Position numbers and translations under genes: made by a program. Shown here piece after piece: positions 50,977 through 59,137 of a stretch of DNA of 64,000 bases; within the stretch, counting starts at the first letter, position 1; the number at the start of each line of letters is the position of its first letter. The notes under the pieces are model-generated. The model had not been told where the DNA came from, did not search any database, and was given only the letters and a program-made list of their open reading frames with translations. The stretch comes from VXPQ01 sp965248175 (GTDB lineage: Bacteria; Bacteroidota; Rhodothermia; Rhodothermales; VXPQ01). The DNA lies in contig OZ252093.1 of the NCBI GenBank assembly GCA_965248175.1, positions 2,170,001 to 2,234,000 of the forward strand, in the 5' to 3' direction.

Positions 50977-51243
50977 TTAGTCGTCGTTTTGTTTCTGGTG
51001 CCCTTTGCCCCGGCCAGCAAACCAGAAGGAGATGATTGCTGCTACAGGCAGGAGCGTATTGAAGACCTCCAGGGCGTTTTCTTGATCTGCAGATAAGATA
51101 AGCCCCAAAATGAGCAGGGGGCCAACAATAAACAGGAAGAAGGCCGCAGCATAGGTAACGCCGACCCGGACAAGGCTTTTTCTTGTTGCTATCACTTCGT
51201 CGGTTGGGATCCGGTCTTCTGAATCTGTTTTCATGGTGTCCAT
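50977..51243 (-). CDS. Small two-helix membrane protein, unknown
   Basis: Reading from ATG 51243 (MDTMKTDSEDRIPTDEVIAT) gives 88 residues; ATG 51234 is an alternative start. It has two hydrophobic helices, about VGVTYAAAFFLFIVGPLLIL and TLLPVAAIISFWFAG, and a Lys/Gln-rich end. A further upstream frame is open but reads through non-coding-looking sequence. No family recognised. It sits in the IS-rich interval, so it may be cargo of past transfers. Confidence 0.5.
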   Translation of the reverse strand: MDTMKTDSEDRIPTDEVIATRKSLVRVGVTYAAAFFLFIVGPLLILGLILSADQENALEVFNTLLPVAAIISFWFAGRGKGHQKQNDD

Positions 51244-51398
51244 GGCGTTATGGGTTGAGAATGTGCAGGGGGCGGCGAGCCGCACATCTTGGGTTGGGTG
51301 GTGCACCACTCTTTTGCTCCGCAGCTCCCCCTGCGCCCGGATCTTACGGATCTGATTTGGCAATAGCAATAGTCGCTAATTCTCTCTACCCTGTTCCA

Positions 51399-51464
51399 AT
51401 GGGCACCTGTTCCTGTGGGGGTAATTCACAAAAGCGCCGAAAGGCACGGAGGATGAAAAAATGA
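51399..51464 (+). CDS. 21-residue ORF coupled to the next small gene
   Basis: MGTCSCGGNSQKRRKARRMK plus one Lys, stopping in an ATGA overlap with the gene at 51461. No ribosome binding site precedes it. Its coding status is doubtful, and its DNA also contains the strong Shine-Dalgarno of the next gene. Confidence 0.2.
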   Translation: MGTCSCGGNSQKRRKARRMKK

Positions 51465-51574
51465 CAAGCCAGAACAAATGGGAAAAGGAGCCAACCTATC
51501 TGGACGAAAAAACTGGCGAAGTGCCTCGTAACGCCGATCAAGGACTGGAACCGCCCACCCGTCTCTATCATTGA
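51461..51574 (+). CDS. 37-residue small protein, unknown
   Basis: ATG 51461 is preceded by GGAGG with an 8-base gap, the best in this region. The peptide starts MTSQNKWEKEPTYLDEKTGE and ends TRLYH. It is hydrophilic, Glu/Lys/Pro rich with no hydrophobic segment. No relative known. The good initiation signal, rather than composition, is the reason to list it. The following 51575-51724 stretch is empty. Confidence 0.45.
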   Translation: MTSQNKWEKEPTYLDEKTGEVPRNADQGLEPPTRLYH

Positions 51575-51724
51575 CAAGAGACCGCCGCCGTTAGAGGATA
51601 TGCTCTGACCCGAAGGTGGTTACTTTGGTATATAAGCCCCTTAATTATTGACCCCTCGATTAAGCGCCTCGACGGAAGTGTTTCCTCTGCGTTCCGTTAT
51701 ACTAAACAGAACCGTTCCGCCGTA

Positions 51725-52696
51725 TCATGAGCGGCTTTTCGCACTCCCCTTGGCCGCCCGTTGGAGACGGTCCATGATGGCTGCCCCTATTCCGGTCGGC
51801 TCCACGGTCTGGCAGTAGATGGTTTCCACGCCTGCCGCGTCGCAGCGCCGCATGAAATCGAAGAGGTGATGTGCGTAGGCTTCGGGGGTGGTAACACGTT
51901 CCACAAGGCGCCAGCGCCCGCTGGGCTCATTCTCGGTATCTTCCATCCCGATATATCCCGCTATTTCCTGAAGTGGCCCGGAGGGCGCCTTGTCGACCAG
52001 TACAACCCGAGCCGCCGGCGCGTAATGCCGGTGCCGGATGCCAGGGCTTCGGGGCACGCCCCCCGGAGTATCCTGAGGCCCTTGCATATTCGGAACCACT
52101 TCGCGGAGCGCCTCCAGCGTTACGCCCCCGGCCCGTAATACGCGAGGAATATCCGTCGTACAGTCGATGACCGTCGATTCCAGGCCGACAACCGACGGCT
52201 CGCCCCGAAGCACGCAGGAAATTCGCCCGTCGAGGTCTTCCAGTACGGCCTGCCAGGTGGTAGGGCTTGGCCGTCCCGAACGATTGGCCGAGGGCGCCGC
52301 CACGGGACCGGCGCATGCTCGCAGAAACGCCTGGGCCGTTTCATGCTGCGGCACGCGCACAGCGATCGTATCGAGGCCCGCAGTGACAACCGGAGGCACG
52401 TCTGCACGTTTGGGGAGCACAAGGGTCAGCGGTCCCGGGAAAAAGCGTTCTGCGAGGCGCTGAGCGGTTCTTGACGAGAAGTCGGCAACCCTCTCCACCT
52501 CTCCGGTGTCCGCAATGTGTGCGATAAGCGGATTGTCCGCAGGCCGCCCCTTGGCTTCGAATATCTTCCGAACCGCCGCAGCATTGAAAACGTCCGCCCC
52601 CAGCCCGTATACCGTTTCGGTGGGAAAGGCCGCGGTTTCGCCGGATAGAATGAACGAGGCAGCCTCTTCGGGGGAATCTGTGACGATGGTCTTCAT
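51725..52696 (-). CDS. L-threonylcarbamoyladenylate synthase (Sua5 type)
   Basis: ATG 52696 opens MKTIVTDSPEEAASFILSGE followed by TAAFPTETVYGLGADVFNAA, the ATP/threonine site of the YrdC/Sua5 family; the proline-rich upstream frame is not part of it. NPLIAHIAD, FFPGPLTLVLPKR, VRVPQHETAQAFL and GPVAAPSANRSGRPSPTT complete the YrdC fold in residues 1-190. The 323-residue length includes a linker and a C-terminal Sua5 domain (VVLVDKAPSG, YAHHLFDFMRRCDAAGVETI, GIGAAIMDRLQRAAKG), so this is the long form. It makes the precursor of the t6A tRNA modification. The 52697-52932 gap shows no gene. Confidence 0.93.
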   Translation of the reverse strand: MKTIVTDSPEEAASFILSGETAAFPTETVYGLGADVFNAAAVRKIFEAKGRPADNPLIAHIADTGEVERVADFSSRTAQRLAERFFPGPLTLVLPKRADVPPVVTAGLDTIAVRVPQHETAQAFLRACAGPVAAPSANRSGRPSPTTWQAVLEDLDGRISCVLRGEPSVVGLESTVIDCTTDIPRVLRAGGVTLEALREVVPNMQGPQDTPGGVPRSPGIRHRHYAPAARVVLVDKAPSGPLQEIAGYIGMEDTENEPSGRWRLVERVTTPEAYAHHLFDFMRRCDAAGVETIYCQTVEPTGIGAAIMDRLQRAAKGSAKSRS

Positions 52697-52940
52697 GGGG
52701 AAGACATACGAAACAGGATTGGGGGGCGGTTCCGGGGAGGGGGAAGCAGGTACAGGGATTGGAACGTGAAGGGGAGAGGCAATAGCGGGATCGTAGATTA
52801 TATTTGGTGCCTGATTGGCTCCGTGGCAGTACACATGATTTTCGTTCTGGATTTGGGGTCGATGATCGCTAGTGAAGATAGAATCATAAGGAAAAGGGAA
52901 TCTTTAAAAAGCAAATAGTGACTTGTCAAGTGAAAAATTA

Positions 52941-53993
52941 GGGAATTACCCGGAAAGGTTGACGACGCCCTGTTCGTTGCCTGCCACGAGCGTTCTGTAT
53001 GGCAGGAGTTTCCCTGCCATTGCGTCTACTACACGGCCCATTTGCTCCAGCGTATCGAGATTTCTTATGCCTTGGCGACCTGCGAAGTCCGCCACGTAGC
53101 GGTGAAGGTGCTTGACGCTCATCTTGTGATAAACGCCCTTGTGCGCCCGCTTCAGCGTAGCCCAGAAGGATTCGATGCCGTTCGTGTGCGCCTGTCCGCG
53201 CACATACTCGGCTGCGCTATGTTTCACCGTTTCGAGATCGTAGATATATCGCAAGCCGCTATAAGCCTTGTGATCGTCGGTATAAACCGTAGCGCCGAAC
53301 GCCGCACGGTCAAGCACGAAGTTTTGCAGGGTTTCGCTTGTCGTATCCTCTACGACCTCTGCCTTGATCTTGCCCGTGGCCCGGTCCTTCACGCCAACGA
53401 TGGCCGTCTTGCCAACCGGCCCGCGTCCGGCGTGGAGTTTCCTCGATGCGTGCTTGTTCGCTTCCCTGCCGCCCACGTAGGTTTCGTCTACCTCGACAGG
53501 CCCGCCGAACAGGTTGTCGTCGTTCTCTTCGAATGCCTTGCGGATGCGCTGGAGCAGATGCCAGGCCGTATCCTGACCGATACCTATATCCCGATGCAGT
53601 TTCATGCTGGATATGCCCTTCAGGTTCGTCATATGCAGGTAAATGGCGTAAGCCCATTTGCGAAGCGGTAATTTCGACGCCTGCATAACGGTGCCGACCT
53701 TGACGGAAAAGTAGGAGCGGCAGTCGGTGCACCAGTAAGGCATCTTTGCATGAGACGCTTCGCACGTCCTTGTACTCTTGCAGCGCGGGCAATGGCGACC
53801 ATCCGGCCAGATACGCGCCTCGAACCATTTGCGGGCCGCTTCCTCGTCAGGAAACATGTCGGCCAGTTGCATCAGGGTTATGCCGTTGCGGTACGCTTTT
53901 CCAGGTGCTTTATACATGACCTGCTCCGTTTGTTCTAAATGATTGTAAGTTATGAACTTAAAGGGAAAATGTCAACCTTTGTCTGTAATTCCC
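52941..53993 (-). mobile_element. IS1595-family insertion sequence, distinct type (1053 bp)
   Basis: Inverted ends begin GGGAATTACCCGGAAAGGTT at the left and GGGAATTACAGACAAAGGTT from the right, flanked by an exact 8-bp duplication AAAAATTA (52933-52940 and 53994-54001). The element is about 310 bp shorter than the two 1364-bp copies and its transposase is clearly different, so it is a separate family member. It landed next to a hairpin terminator. Confidence 0.94.
52946..53917 (-). CDS. IS1595-family transposase, distinct type
   Basis: A 323-residue protein from ATG 53917 (MYKAPGKAYRNGITLMQLAD). The zinc ribbon is CPRCKS..CTDC and the nuclease landmarks are VEVDETYVGGREANKHASRK, VYTDDHKAYSGL and NGIESFWATLKRAHKG. 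It ends five bases inside the element. It shares roughly half its residues by eye with the transposase at 34781. Confidence 0.95.
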   Translation of the reverse strand: MYKAPGKAYRNGITLMQLADMFPDEEAARKWFEARIWPDGRHCPRCKSTRTCEASHAKMPYWCTDCRSYFSVKVGTVMQASKLPLRKWAYAIYLHMTNLKGISSMKLHRDIGIGQDTAWHLLQRIRKAFEENDDNLFGGPVEVDETYVGGREANKHASRKLHAGRGPVGKTAIVGVKDRATGKIKAEVVEDTTSETLQNFVLDRAAFGATVYTDDHKAYSGLRYIYDLETVKHSAAEYVRGQAHTNGIESFWATLKRAHKGVYHKMSVKHLHRYVADFAGRQGIRNLDTLEQMGRVVDAMAGKLLPYRTLVAGNEQGVVNLSG

Positions 53994-54008
53994 AAAAATT
54001 AGGGTTAA

Positions 54009-54033
54009 CACCGAATTCACAAGGAATTCGGTG
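54009..54033 (-). terminator. Strong hairpin after the 34-residue peptide gene
   Basis: CACCGAATTC (54009-54018) and GAATTCGGTG (54024-54033) form a perfect 10-bp stem with a 5-base loop. In the minus direction it starts 9 bases after the peptide stop and is followed by TTAACCCTAATTTTT, a T-rich tail, consistent with a Rho-independent terminator. Confidence 0.7.
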
Positions 54034-54041
54034 ATTTTGTA

Positions 54042-54146
54042 TCAAGATGACTCCTCCCTGTGTCTTTTGAAGAACTCTATAGCTTCAATCGCAGCCTTGA
54101 TCACAATAGCTGCGACTCCAAGTGATGGTACGATCCAAATAGGCAT
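54042..54146 (-). CDS. 34-residue amphipathic/hydrophobic peptide
   Basis: ATG 54146 is preceded by GAGGAGG with an 7-8-base gap. The product reads MPIWIVPSLGVAAIVIKAAI, then EAIEFFKRHREESS, to TGA 54042, that is, a hydrophobic helix of about 20 residues and a charged tail. A hairpin terminator follows directly. Such a compact unit, complete with ribosome site and terminator, resembles genes for type I toxins, small membrane regulators or bacteriocin-like peptides. No antisense RNA or partner gene is evident. It lies between an IS1595 and an IS256 element. Family unknown. Confidence 0.6.
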   Translation of the reverse strand: MPIWIVPSLGVAAIVIKAAIEAIEFFKRHREESS

Positions 54147-54234
54147 TGTTTTACCTCCTCATGTTTTTGTGTTAGAAAGAAGCAATTCGGATATGCGAAT
54201 ATGGCCTCTACAGTTCAGCCCATCCGGCAAATCT

Positions 54235-55562
54235 GGGCGTGTCCGCTTAACTGTGTAAGTGAATTTATTGATCTATGGGGACTCTGTCTCCATAGAGTAT
54301 GACGAACTGGTTGAGGGCAGCCTTCCAGTCCCGGATCGGACGCTTCCACTTCTTCGCGGCTTCGCGCAGGCCCAGGTAGAGCAGCTTGCGCACCGCGTCG
54401 TCGTTGGGGAAAGCGCCCCGTCCCTTGACGATTTTGCGCAGGCTGTAGTTCAGCGATTCGATCGCATTGGTGGTGTAGACCACCTTGCGGATCGCAGGCG
54501 CATAGTCGAAGAAAGGCGCCAGACGCTCCCAGTCCTTCCTCCAGAGCGGAGCGATAGCCGGGTACTTCTCGCTCCATTGTCTCTCGAAAGCCTCGAGCGC
54601 CGCAAGAGCAGCCTCTTCGCTCGGCGCTGCGTAGACCGCGCGCAAAGACGACGCCACCGGCTTGCGCTCCTTCCAAGGCACGTAGCGCAGGCTCTTGCGC
54701 ACCTGGTGCACCACGCACAACTGCACCCGCGCACGGGGATAGACCGTCTCTATCGCCTCGGGAAGACCCTTCAAACCGTCCACGCACGCAATGAAACAGT
54801 CCTCCATGCCCCGCGCCTTCAACTCGCCGAAGATGGTGAGCCACGAAACGGCTCCCTCCGTCGGAGCGATCCAAAGGCCAAGCACCTTTTTCTCTCCTTC
54901 AATGTCTATCGCCAGCGCCACGTAGACCGCGCGCCTCTTCACCGATCCCTCCTCGCGAGACTTTACGAACAAGGCGTCGAAGTACACGACAGGATACACC
55001 CGCTCCAGAGGACGAGCCTGCCATGCGCTCACTTCCTCGAGAACGCTTGCGGTAACCTCCGAAACAAGCGTAGAGGAGACCTCCGCGCCGTAGAGACGCT
55101 TCAACGTGTCCTGGATAGCCCGCGTGCTCTGGCCCTGCGCGTAGAGATACACGATCACGTCGTCCAGGCCCGCTACCCGGCGCTGGCGCTTCTCTACGAT
55201 CCTGGGCTCGAAACTGCCGTTGCGATCGCGAGGAACCTCCAGATCCAGCGAACCCGACTCGCTCTCGAGCCGCTTCGCAGTGCGTCCGTTACGGGAATTG
55301 CCGCTGCCGCGACCCGACCGATCGTGAGCAGGGTAGCCGAGATGATGCGTCAGCTCCCCCTCCAATGCCGCCTCGAGAGCACGCTTGCCTATCGTCTTGA
55401 GCAAGCCCCCCTCGCCGAATAGGTCCCGCGCGTCCCCCTTGAAATCCTTCAGCAACTCGTCCAGAAGAGCCTGCTGTTTGTCTGTAAGTTCGGGCATCGT
55501 CTTCACCTCCTGATGAAACTATGTGTACGATTGACCACTTACACAGTTTACGGGACACGCCC
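54235..55562 (-). mobile_element. IS256-family insertion sequence, copy 2 (1328 bp)
   Basis: Same ends as copy 1 (GGGCGTGTCCG and GGGCGTGTCCC) with an exact 8-bp duplication GCAAATCT (54227-54234 and 55563-55570). It is a diverged relative, with scattered substitutions from copy 1, so the two are not a very recent duplication. Confidence 0.96.
54265..55497 (-). CDS. IS256-family mutator-type transposase, copy 2
   Basis: A 410-residue protein from ATG 55497, eight bases after AGGAGG. It matches copy 1 over its full length, with differences such as MPELT versus MTELT and DFKGD versus DSKGD. The catalytic YFDALFVKSR, DGLKGLPEAIETVYP and NAIESLNYSLRKIVKGRGAF regions are intact. Confidence 0.96.
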   Translation of the reverse strand: MPELTDKQQALLDELLKDFKGDARDLFGEGGLLKTIGKRALEAALEGELTHHLGYPAHDRSGRGSGNSRNGRTAKRLESESGSLDLEVPRDRNGSFEPRIVEKRQRRVAGLDDVIVYLYAQGQSTRAIQDTLKRLYGAEVSSTLVSEVTASVLEEVSAWQARPLERVYPVVYFDALFVKSREEGSVKRRAVYVALAIDIEGEKKVLGLWIAPTEGAVSWLTIFGELKARGMEDCFIACVDGLKGLPEAIETVYPRARVQLCVVHQVRKSLRYVPWKERKPVASSLRAVYAAPSEEAALAALEAFERQWSEKYPAIAPLWRKDWERLAPFFDYAPAIRKVVYTTNAIESLNYSLRKIVKGRGAFPNDDAVRKLLYLGLREAAKKWKRPIRDWKAALNQFVILYGDRVPIDQ

Positions 55563-55662
55563 GCAAATCTTCATGATTTAGCCTAAGCCAAAAGTAAAAT
55601 CTGAGAAAGTCAAGTCGTTTCTGTAAAAAAATTATGCCATATGACCCCTTCTCAGCACCCAC

Positions 55663-57618
55663 CTACTTATGATTCGTACCCGATGACTCCTCGTCCTCGT
55701 CCTCGTCGATCACTTCATAGTCGGCATCCACGGAACCGTCTGCTGCGGCTTCTTCCTCGCCTGCTCCGGCGCCTGCGTTCGCTTCCTCCTGTGCGGCGGC
55801 AGCCTGCTGCGCCTTGTACATATCCTCTGCGGCTTCGCCCCAGGCCTGGTTGAGTTGCTCCAGCGCCGAGTCCAGATCGGGGGACTCGTCGTTTTTGCGT
55901 ACTTCCTTGAGTCGTTCGAGCGCAGCCTCGACCTTCGCCTTCTTTTCGGCAGGAATCTTGTCCCCGTATTCCTTCAGGTTTTTCTCCGTGGAGTACGCGA
56001 GCGAATCGGCCTGATTCCGCTTCTCGATCTGCGCCCGCTTCTTCTCGTCTTCCTCGGCGTGCGTCTTCGCATCCTGGCGCATTTTCTCGATCTCCTGATC
56101 GGAGAGCCCGCTGGAAGCCTCAATGCGGATGTTCTGCTTCTTACCCGTCGCATTGTCCTTGGCGGTTACGTCAAGGATGCCGTTCGCGTCGATATCGAAG
56201 GCTACCTCGATCTGCGGGATGCCGCGCGGCGCCGGAGGAATGCCGTCCAGATGAAAGCGCCCGATCGTACGATTGCCGATGGCCATCTGGCGATCTCCCT
56301 GGAGTACATGTATTTCCACGGAGGTCTGGCTGTCCGAAGCCGTGGAAAATATCTCGCTCTTCTTCGTGGGGATGGTCGTGTTGGCGGAGATGAGCGACGT
56401 CATCACTCCCCCGAGCGTTTCGATGCCAAGGTTGAGCGGCGTTACGTCGAGCAGTAGCACGTCGCTGACATCCCCGGAAAGCACACCACCCTGGACGGCT
56501 GCTCCTACGGCCACCACCTCGTCCGGATTTACCGAACGGTTGGGCTTTTTACCGAAGAAATTCTCGACCACTTCCTGAATTTTCGGGAGGCGGGTCGAAC
56601 CGCCGACGAGAATGACCTCGTCGATATCGTCCCTTGAGACACCGGCGTCCTTGAGCGCTTTTTCCATGGGCGGAATAGTGCGCTCGACCAGATCGTCTAC
56701 CAGTTTCTCGAAGGCGGCCCGCGTGATGTCGAGCGTCAGGTGCTTCGGCCCGTCTTCCGTGGCGGTGATAAAGGGCAGATTGATATTTGTCTGCGTTTGC
56801 CCGGAGAGTTCGATTTTCGCCTTCTCCGCGGCCTCTTTCAGCCGTTGCAGGGCCATGCGGTCCTTGCGCAGGTCAATGCCTTCCTGCTTCTGAAATTCGT
56901 CGGCGATATAGTCGATCAGCCGCTGGTCGAAGTCATCTCCTCCAAGATGCGTATCGCCGTAGGTCGCCTTTACCTCGAAAATACCGTCGCCGAGTTCAAG
57001 AATCGAGATGTCGTACGTGCCACCGCCCAGATCGTATACGGCGACGATTTCGTCCTTTTTATCCTTTTTATCCTTTTTGTCAAGACCGTAGGCCAGCGCT
57101 GCCGCCGTCGGTTCGTTGATGATGCGCCGCACATTCAGTCCGGCGATCTCACCAGCTTCTTTCGTAGCCTTACGCTGTGCGTCGTTGAAGTATGCGGGCA
57201 CCGTAACGACGGCCTCGGTCACCTTTTCGCCAAGATGGTCTTCTGCGGTCTGCTTTAGCCTCTGGAGAACCATCGCCGAGATTTCCTGCGGCGTGTACAC
57301 CCGGTCGTTCACGTTGACCCGGGCCGTATTGTTGTCGCCGCGGATCACTTCGTACGGAACGGTCTTGATCTCGCTTTCGACTTCGCCAAACTGGCGTCCC
57401 ATGAAGCGCTTGATCGAAGCGATCGTATTTTGCGGGTTCGTAATCGCTTGCCGCTTGGCAGGCATGCCCACGAGGCGTTCGCCGTCCTTCTTGTAGGCGA
57501 CGACCGACGGCGTGGTGCGCGCGCCTTCGGGGTTGGTGATCACGGCAGGTTCTCCGCCTTCCATCACGGAGACGACCGAATTCGTGGTTCCGAGGTCAAT
57601 TCCAATAATCTTTCCCAT
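55663..57618 (-). CDS. dnaK: Chaperone DnaK (Hsp70)
   Basis: A 651-residue protein starting MGKIIGIDLGTTNSVVSVME, with the ATPase signatures IDLGTTNS, VYDLGGGTYDISILELGDG and VGGSTRLPKIQ, the interdomain linker VLLLDVTPL (residues about 385-393) and the substrate domain up to 540. The C-terminus has the helical lid and an acidic DYEVIDEDEDEE tail. It folds and protects client proteins with DnaJ and GrpE, neither of which is adjacent. Length is typical. It is divergent from pgsA. Confidence 0.98.
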   Translation of the reverse strand: MGKIIGIDLGTTNSVVSVMEGGEPAVITNPEGARTTPSVVAYKKDGERLVGMPAKRQAITNPQNTIASIKRFMGRQFGEVESEIKTVPYEVIRGDNNTARVNVNDRVYTPQEISAMVLQRLKQTAEDHLGEKVTEAVVTVPAYFNDAQRKATKEAGEIAGLNVRRIINEPTAAALAYGLDKKDKKDKKDEIVAVYDLGGGTYDISILELGDGIFEVKATYGDTHLGGDDFDQRLIDYIADEFQKQEGIDLRKDRMALQRLKEAAEKAKIELSGQTQTNINLPFITATEDGPKHLTLDITRAAFEKLVDDLVERTIPPMEKALKDAGVSRDDIDEVILVGGSTRLPKIQEVVENFFGKKPNRSVNPDEVVAVGAAVQGGVLSGDVSDVLLLDVTPLNLGIETLGGVMTSLISANTTIPTKKSEIFSTASDSQTSVEIHVLQGDRQMAIGNRTIGRFHLDGIPPAPRGIPQIEVAFDIDANGILDVTAKDNATGKKQNIRIEASSGLSDQEIEKMRQDAKTHAEEDEKKRAQIEKRNQADSLAYSTEKNLKEYGDKIPAEKKAKVEAALERLKEVRKNDESPDLDSALEQLNQAWGEAAEDMYKAQQAAAAQEEANAGAGAGEEEAAADGSVDADYEVIDEDEDEESSGTNHK

Positions 57619-57850
57619 AACGAGTATCTCGCTACCTTGCAGGTCTTTATTTTACAGTACGCGGGCTTGGTGTCCGCTGGACGCTATCAAGAATAATGCC
57701 GGAGTTCATTCTCCGCCATAATGACAGTCTTTGCGGCAGACATTTCGTCGTCCGGCGGCGCTCCATACGCACTCTGATACGCATATGATTCGATACGAAC
57801 AGAATCTTACGGATGATGGCGCCCGGCGCCCGGCGCCAGCGAGGCTGCGC

Positions 57851-58420
57851 ATGAAGCATCTTCCGAACGTGCTTACGATCATCCGGATACTGGTGACGCC
57901 GATGGTGCTTATCCTGTTGTACGGCAATGCGTTACCGGGCCTGGCTATTGCGTTAGGTTTATTCCTTCTTGCGGCTGCGTCCGATTATCTGGACGGGAAA
58001 ATTGCCCGGAAATTCGAAGCCCGGTCTGAGCTTGGGCAGGCGCTTGATCCGCTTGCCGACAAGGTGCTGGTCCTGGGCACCTTCGTGATGCTTTGTGTGA
58101 TCGTTCCGGAGTTTGTACCATGGTGGGGCGTGGCGCTCATCGGATTGCGCGATATATCGGTGACCTGGCTGCGCTCTCATTCCCCGATATCCGGTGGCGG
58201 CGGGTTCACGTTGCCTGTCGCCAAGAGGAAGACAGCCAGCCAGATCGTGTATCTGGGTGGGATGCTGGCGCTCCTGACCTTTGAGAAACTGGAGGGGGTT
58301 ACCGGCGCCTGGGCAAGGTGGATACTCGACACACCCATTCCGATTGTGGCCTTTTTCCTGGTCGTTGCGTTTACTCTGTGGACCGGATGGGTATATCTGT
58401 TCAGGAAAAAGCATACCTGA
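57851..58420 (+). CDS. pgsA: CDP-diacylglycerol-glycerol-3-phosphate 3-phosphatidyltransferase
   Basis: I start at ATG 57851 (MKHLPNVLTIIRILVTPMVL); longer frames from 57731 or 57785 lack homologous N-termini. The 189-residue membrane protein has the CDP-alcohol phosphotransferase signature DYLDGKIAR, eight residues, then GQALDPLADK, with all conserved Asp residues. It makes phosphatidylglycerophosphate, the precursor of phosphatidylglycerol and cardiolipin. It is followed eight bases later by pyrE, in an operon with cinA. Confidence 0.9.
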   Translation: MKHLPNVLTIIRILVTPMVLILLYGNALPGLAIALGLFLLAAASDYLDGKIARKFEARSELGQALDPLADKVLVLGTFVMLCVIVPEFVPWWGVALIGLRDISVTWLRSHSPISGGGGFTLPVAKRKTASQIVYLGGMLALLTFEKLEGVTGAWARWILDTPIPIVAFFLVVAFTLWTGWVYLFRKKHT

Positions 58421-58427
58421 GAAAGGC

Positions 58428-59123
58428 ATGACATCGCCCAAGCCTGAATTTTTTATGGAAAAAGATGCGGAAAACGAAGCAGGTTGTTTGTTAGCCCGGC
58501 GTGTGGCGGAACACCTGCTGGACGTGCAGGCCGTTCGCTTTGCCCCGGACGATCCGTTTACCCTTGCGTCCGGTTTACTTGCGCCGGTCTATTGCGACAA
58601 CCGCTTGCTCCTTTCCAGCCCGGTGGCGCGGCGTACCGTACGCGACGGATTTGTTCACGTATGGAAAGAGCACGGGCTGGACGCCGACGTGATCACGGGG
58701 ACAGCCACAGCTGGCATTCCCCATGCGGCATGGCTTGCGGATATTCTGGAAATGCCCATGGCGTATGCGCGGGCGCAATCGAAGGACCACGGACGCCGTT
58801 GCCGCATAGAGGGGGGGAGTATAGCGGGTAGGACCACCATCGTGGTAGAGGATTTGATCTCGACGGGCGGTTCTTCCTGCGCCGTAGTGGAGGCGTTGCG
58901 CGACGCCGGCGCCGAGGTACAGGCGGTTCTCGCCATTTTTTCCCATGGATTCGCTGCGGCCCGTCATGCCTTTGAAAAGGCAAGGGTCCCCCTGTATGTG
59001 TTGACCGGCCTGGATGTGTTGTTAGCGGCGGCCCAGGAACGGGAAACGCTGTCTGAAGCGGCGGTCCAGGCTATTCTGGACTGGCGGGCCGATCCGGAAG
59101 GCTGGTCGATCCGGCATAGATAA
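58428..59123 (+). CDS. pyrE: Orotate phosphoribosyltransferase
   Basis: ATG 58428 follows GAAAGG closely after the pgsA stop; ATG 58455 is a possible alternative. The 231-residue protein has the PRPP-binding motif TTIVVEDLISTGGSSCAVVEAL at about residue 140, FTLASGLLAPVYCDNRLLLS near the start and TGTATAGIPHAAWLADIL. It forms orotidine 5'-phosphate in pyrimidine synthesis. An alternative reading is another phosphoribosyltransferase, but the length and motif order favour PyrE. Confidence 0.9.
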   Translation: MTSPKPEFFMEKDAENEAGCLLARRVAEHLLDVQAVRFAPDDPFTLASGLLAPVYCDNRLLLSSPVARRTVRDGFVHVWKEHGLDADVITGTATAGIPHAAWLADILEMPMAYARAQSKDHGRRCRIEGGSIAGRTTIVVEDLISTGGSSCAVVEALRDAGAEVQAVLAIFSHGFAAARHAFEKARVPLYVLTGLDVLLAAAQERETLSEAAVQAILDWRADPEGWSIRHR

Positions 59124-59137
59124 ATATTTCGGGGAGT

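Noticed and set aside
50883..51035. 50-codon plus-strand frame starting near a GGAGGGG
   Set aside because: It overlaps the more credible minus-strand membrane protein gene and its sequence after residue 20 is low-complexity hydrophobic. Spacing to the ribosome site is poor.
52697..52834. Proline-rich N-terminal extension of the Sua5 protein
   Set aside because: The YrdC domain starts at ATG 52696 as in homologues, and the extension is low complexity.
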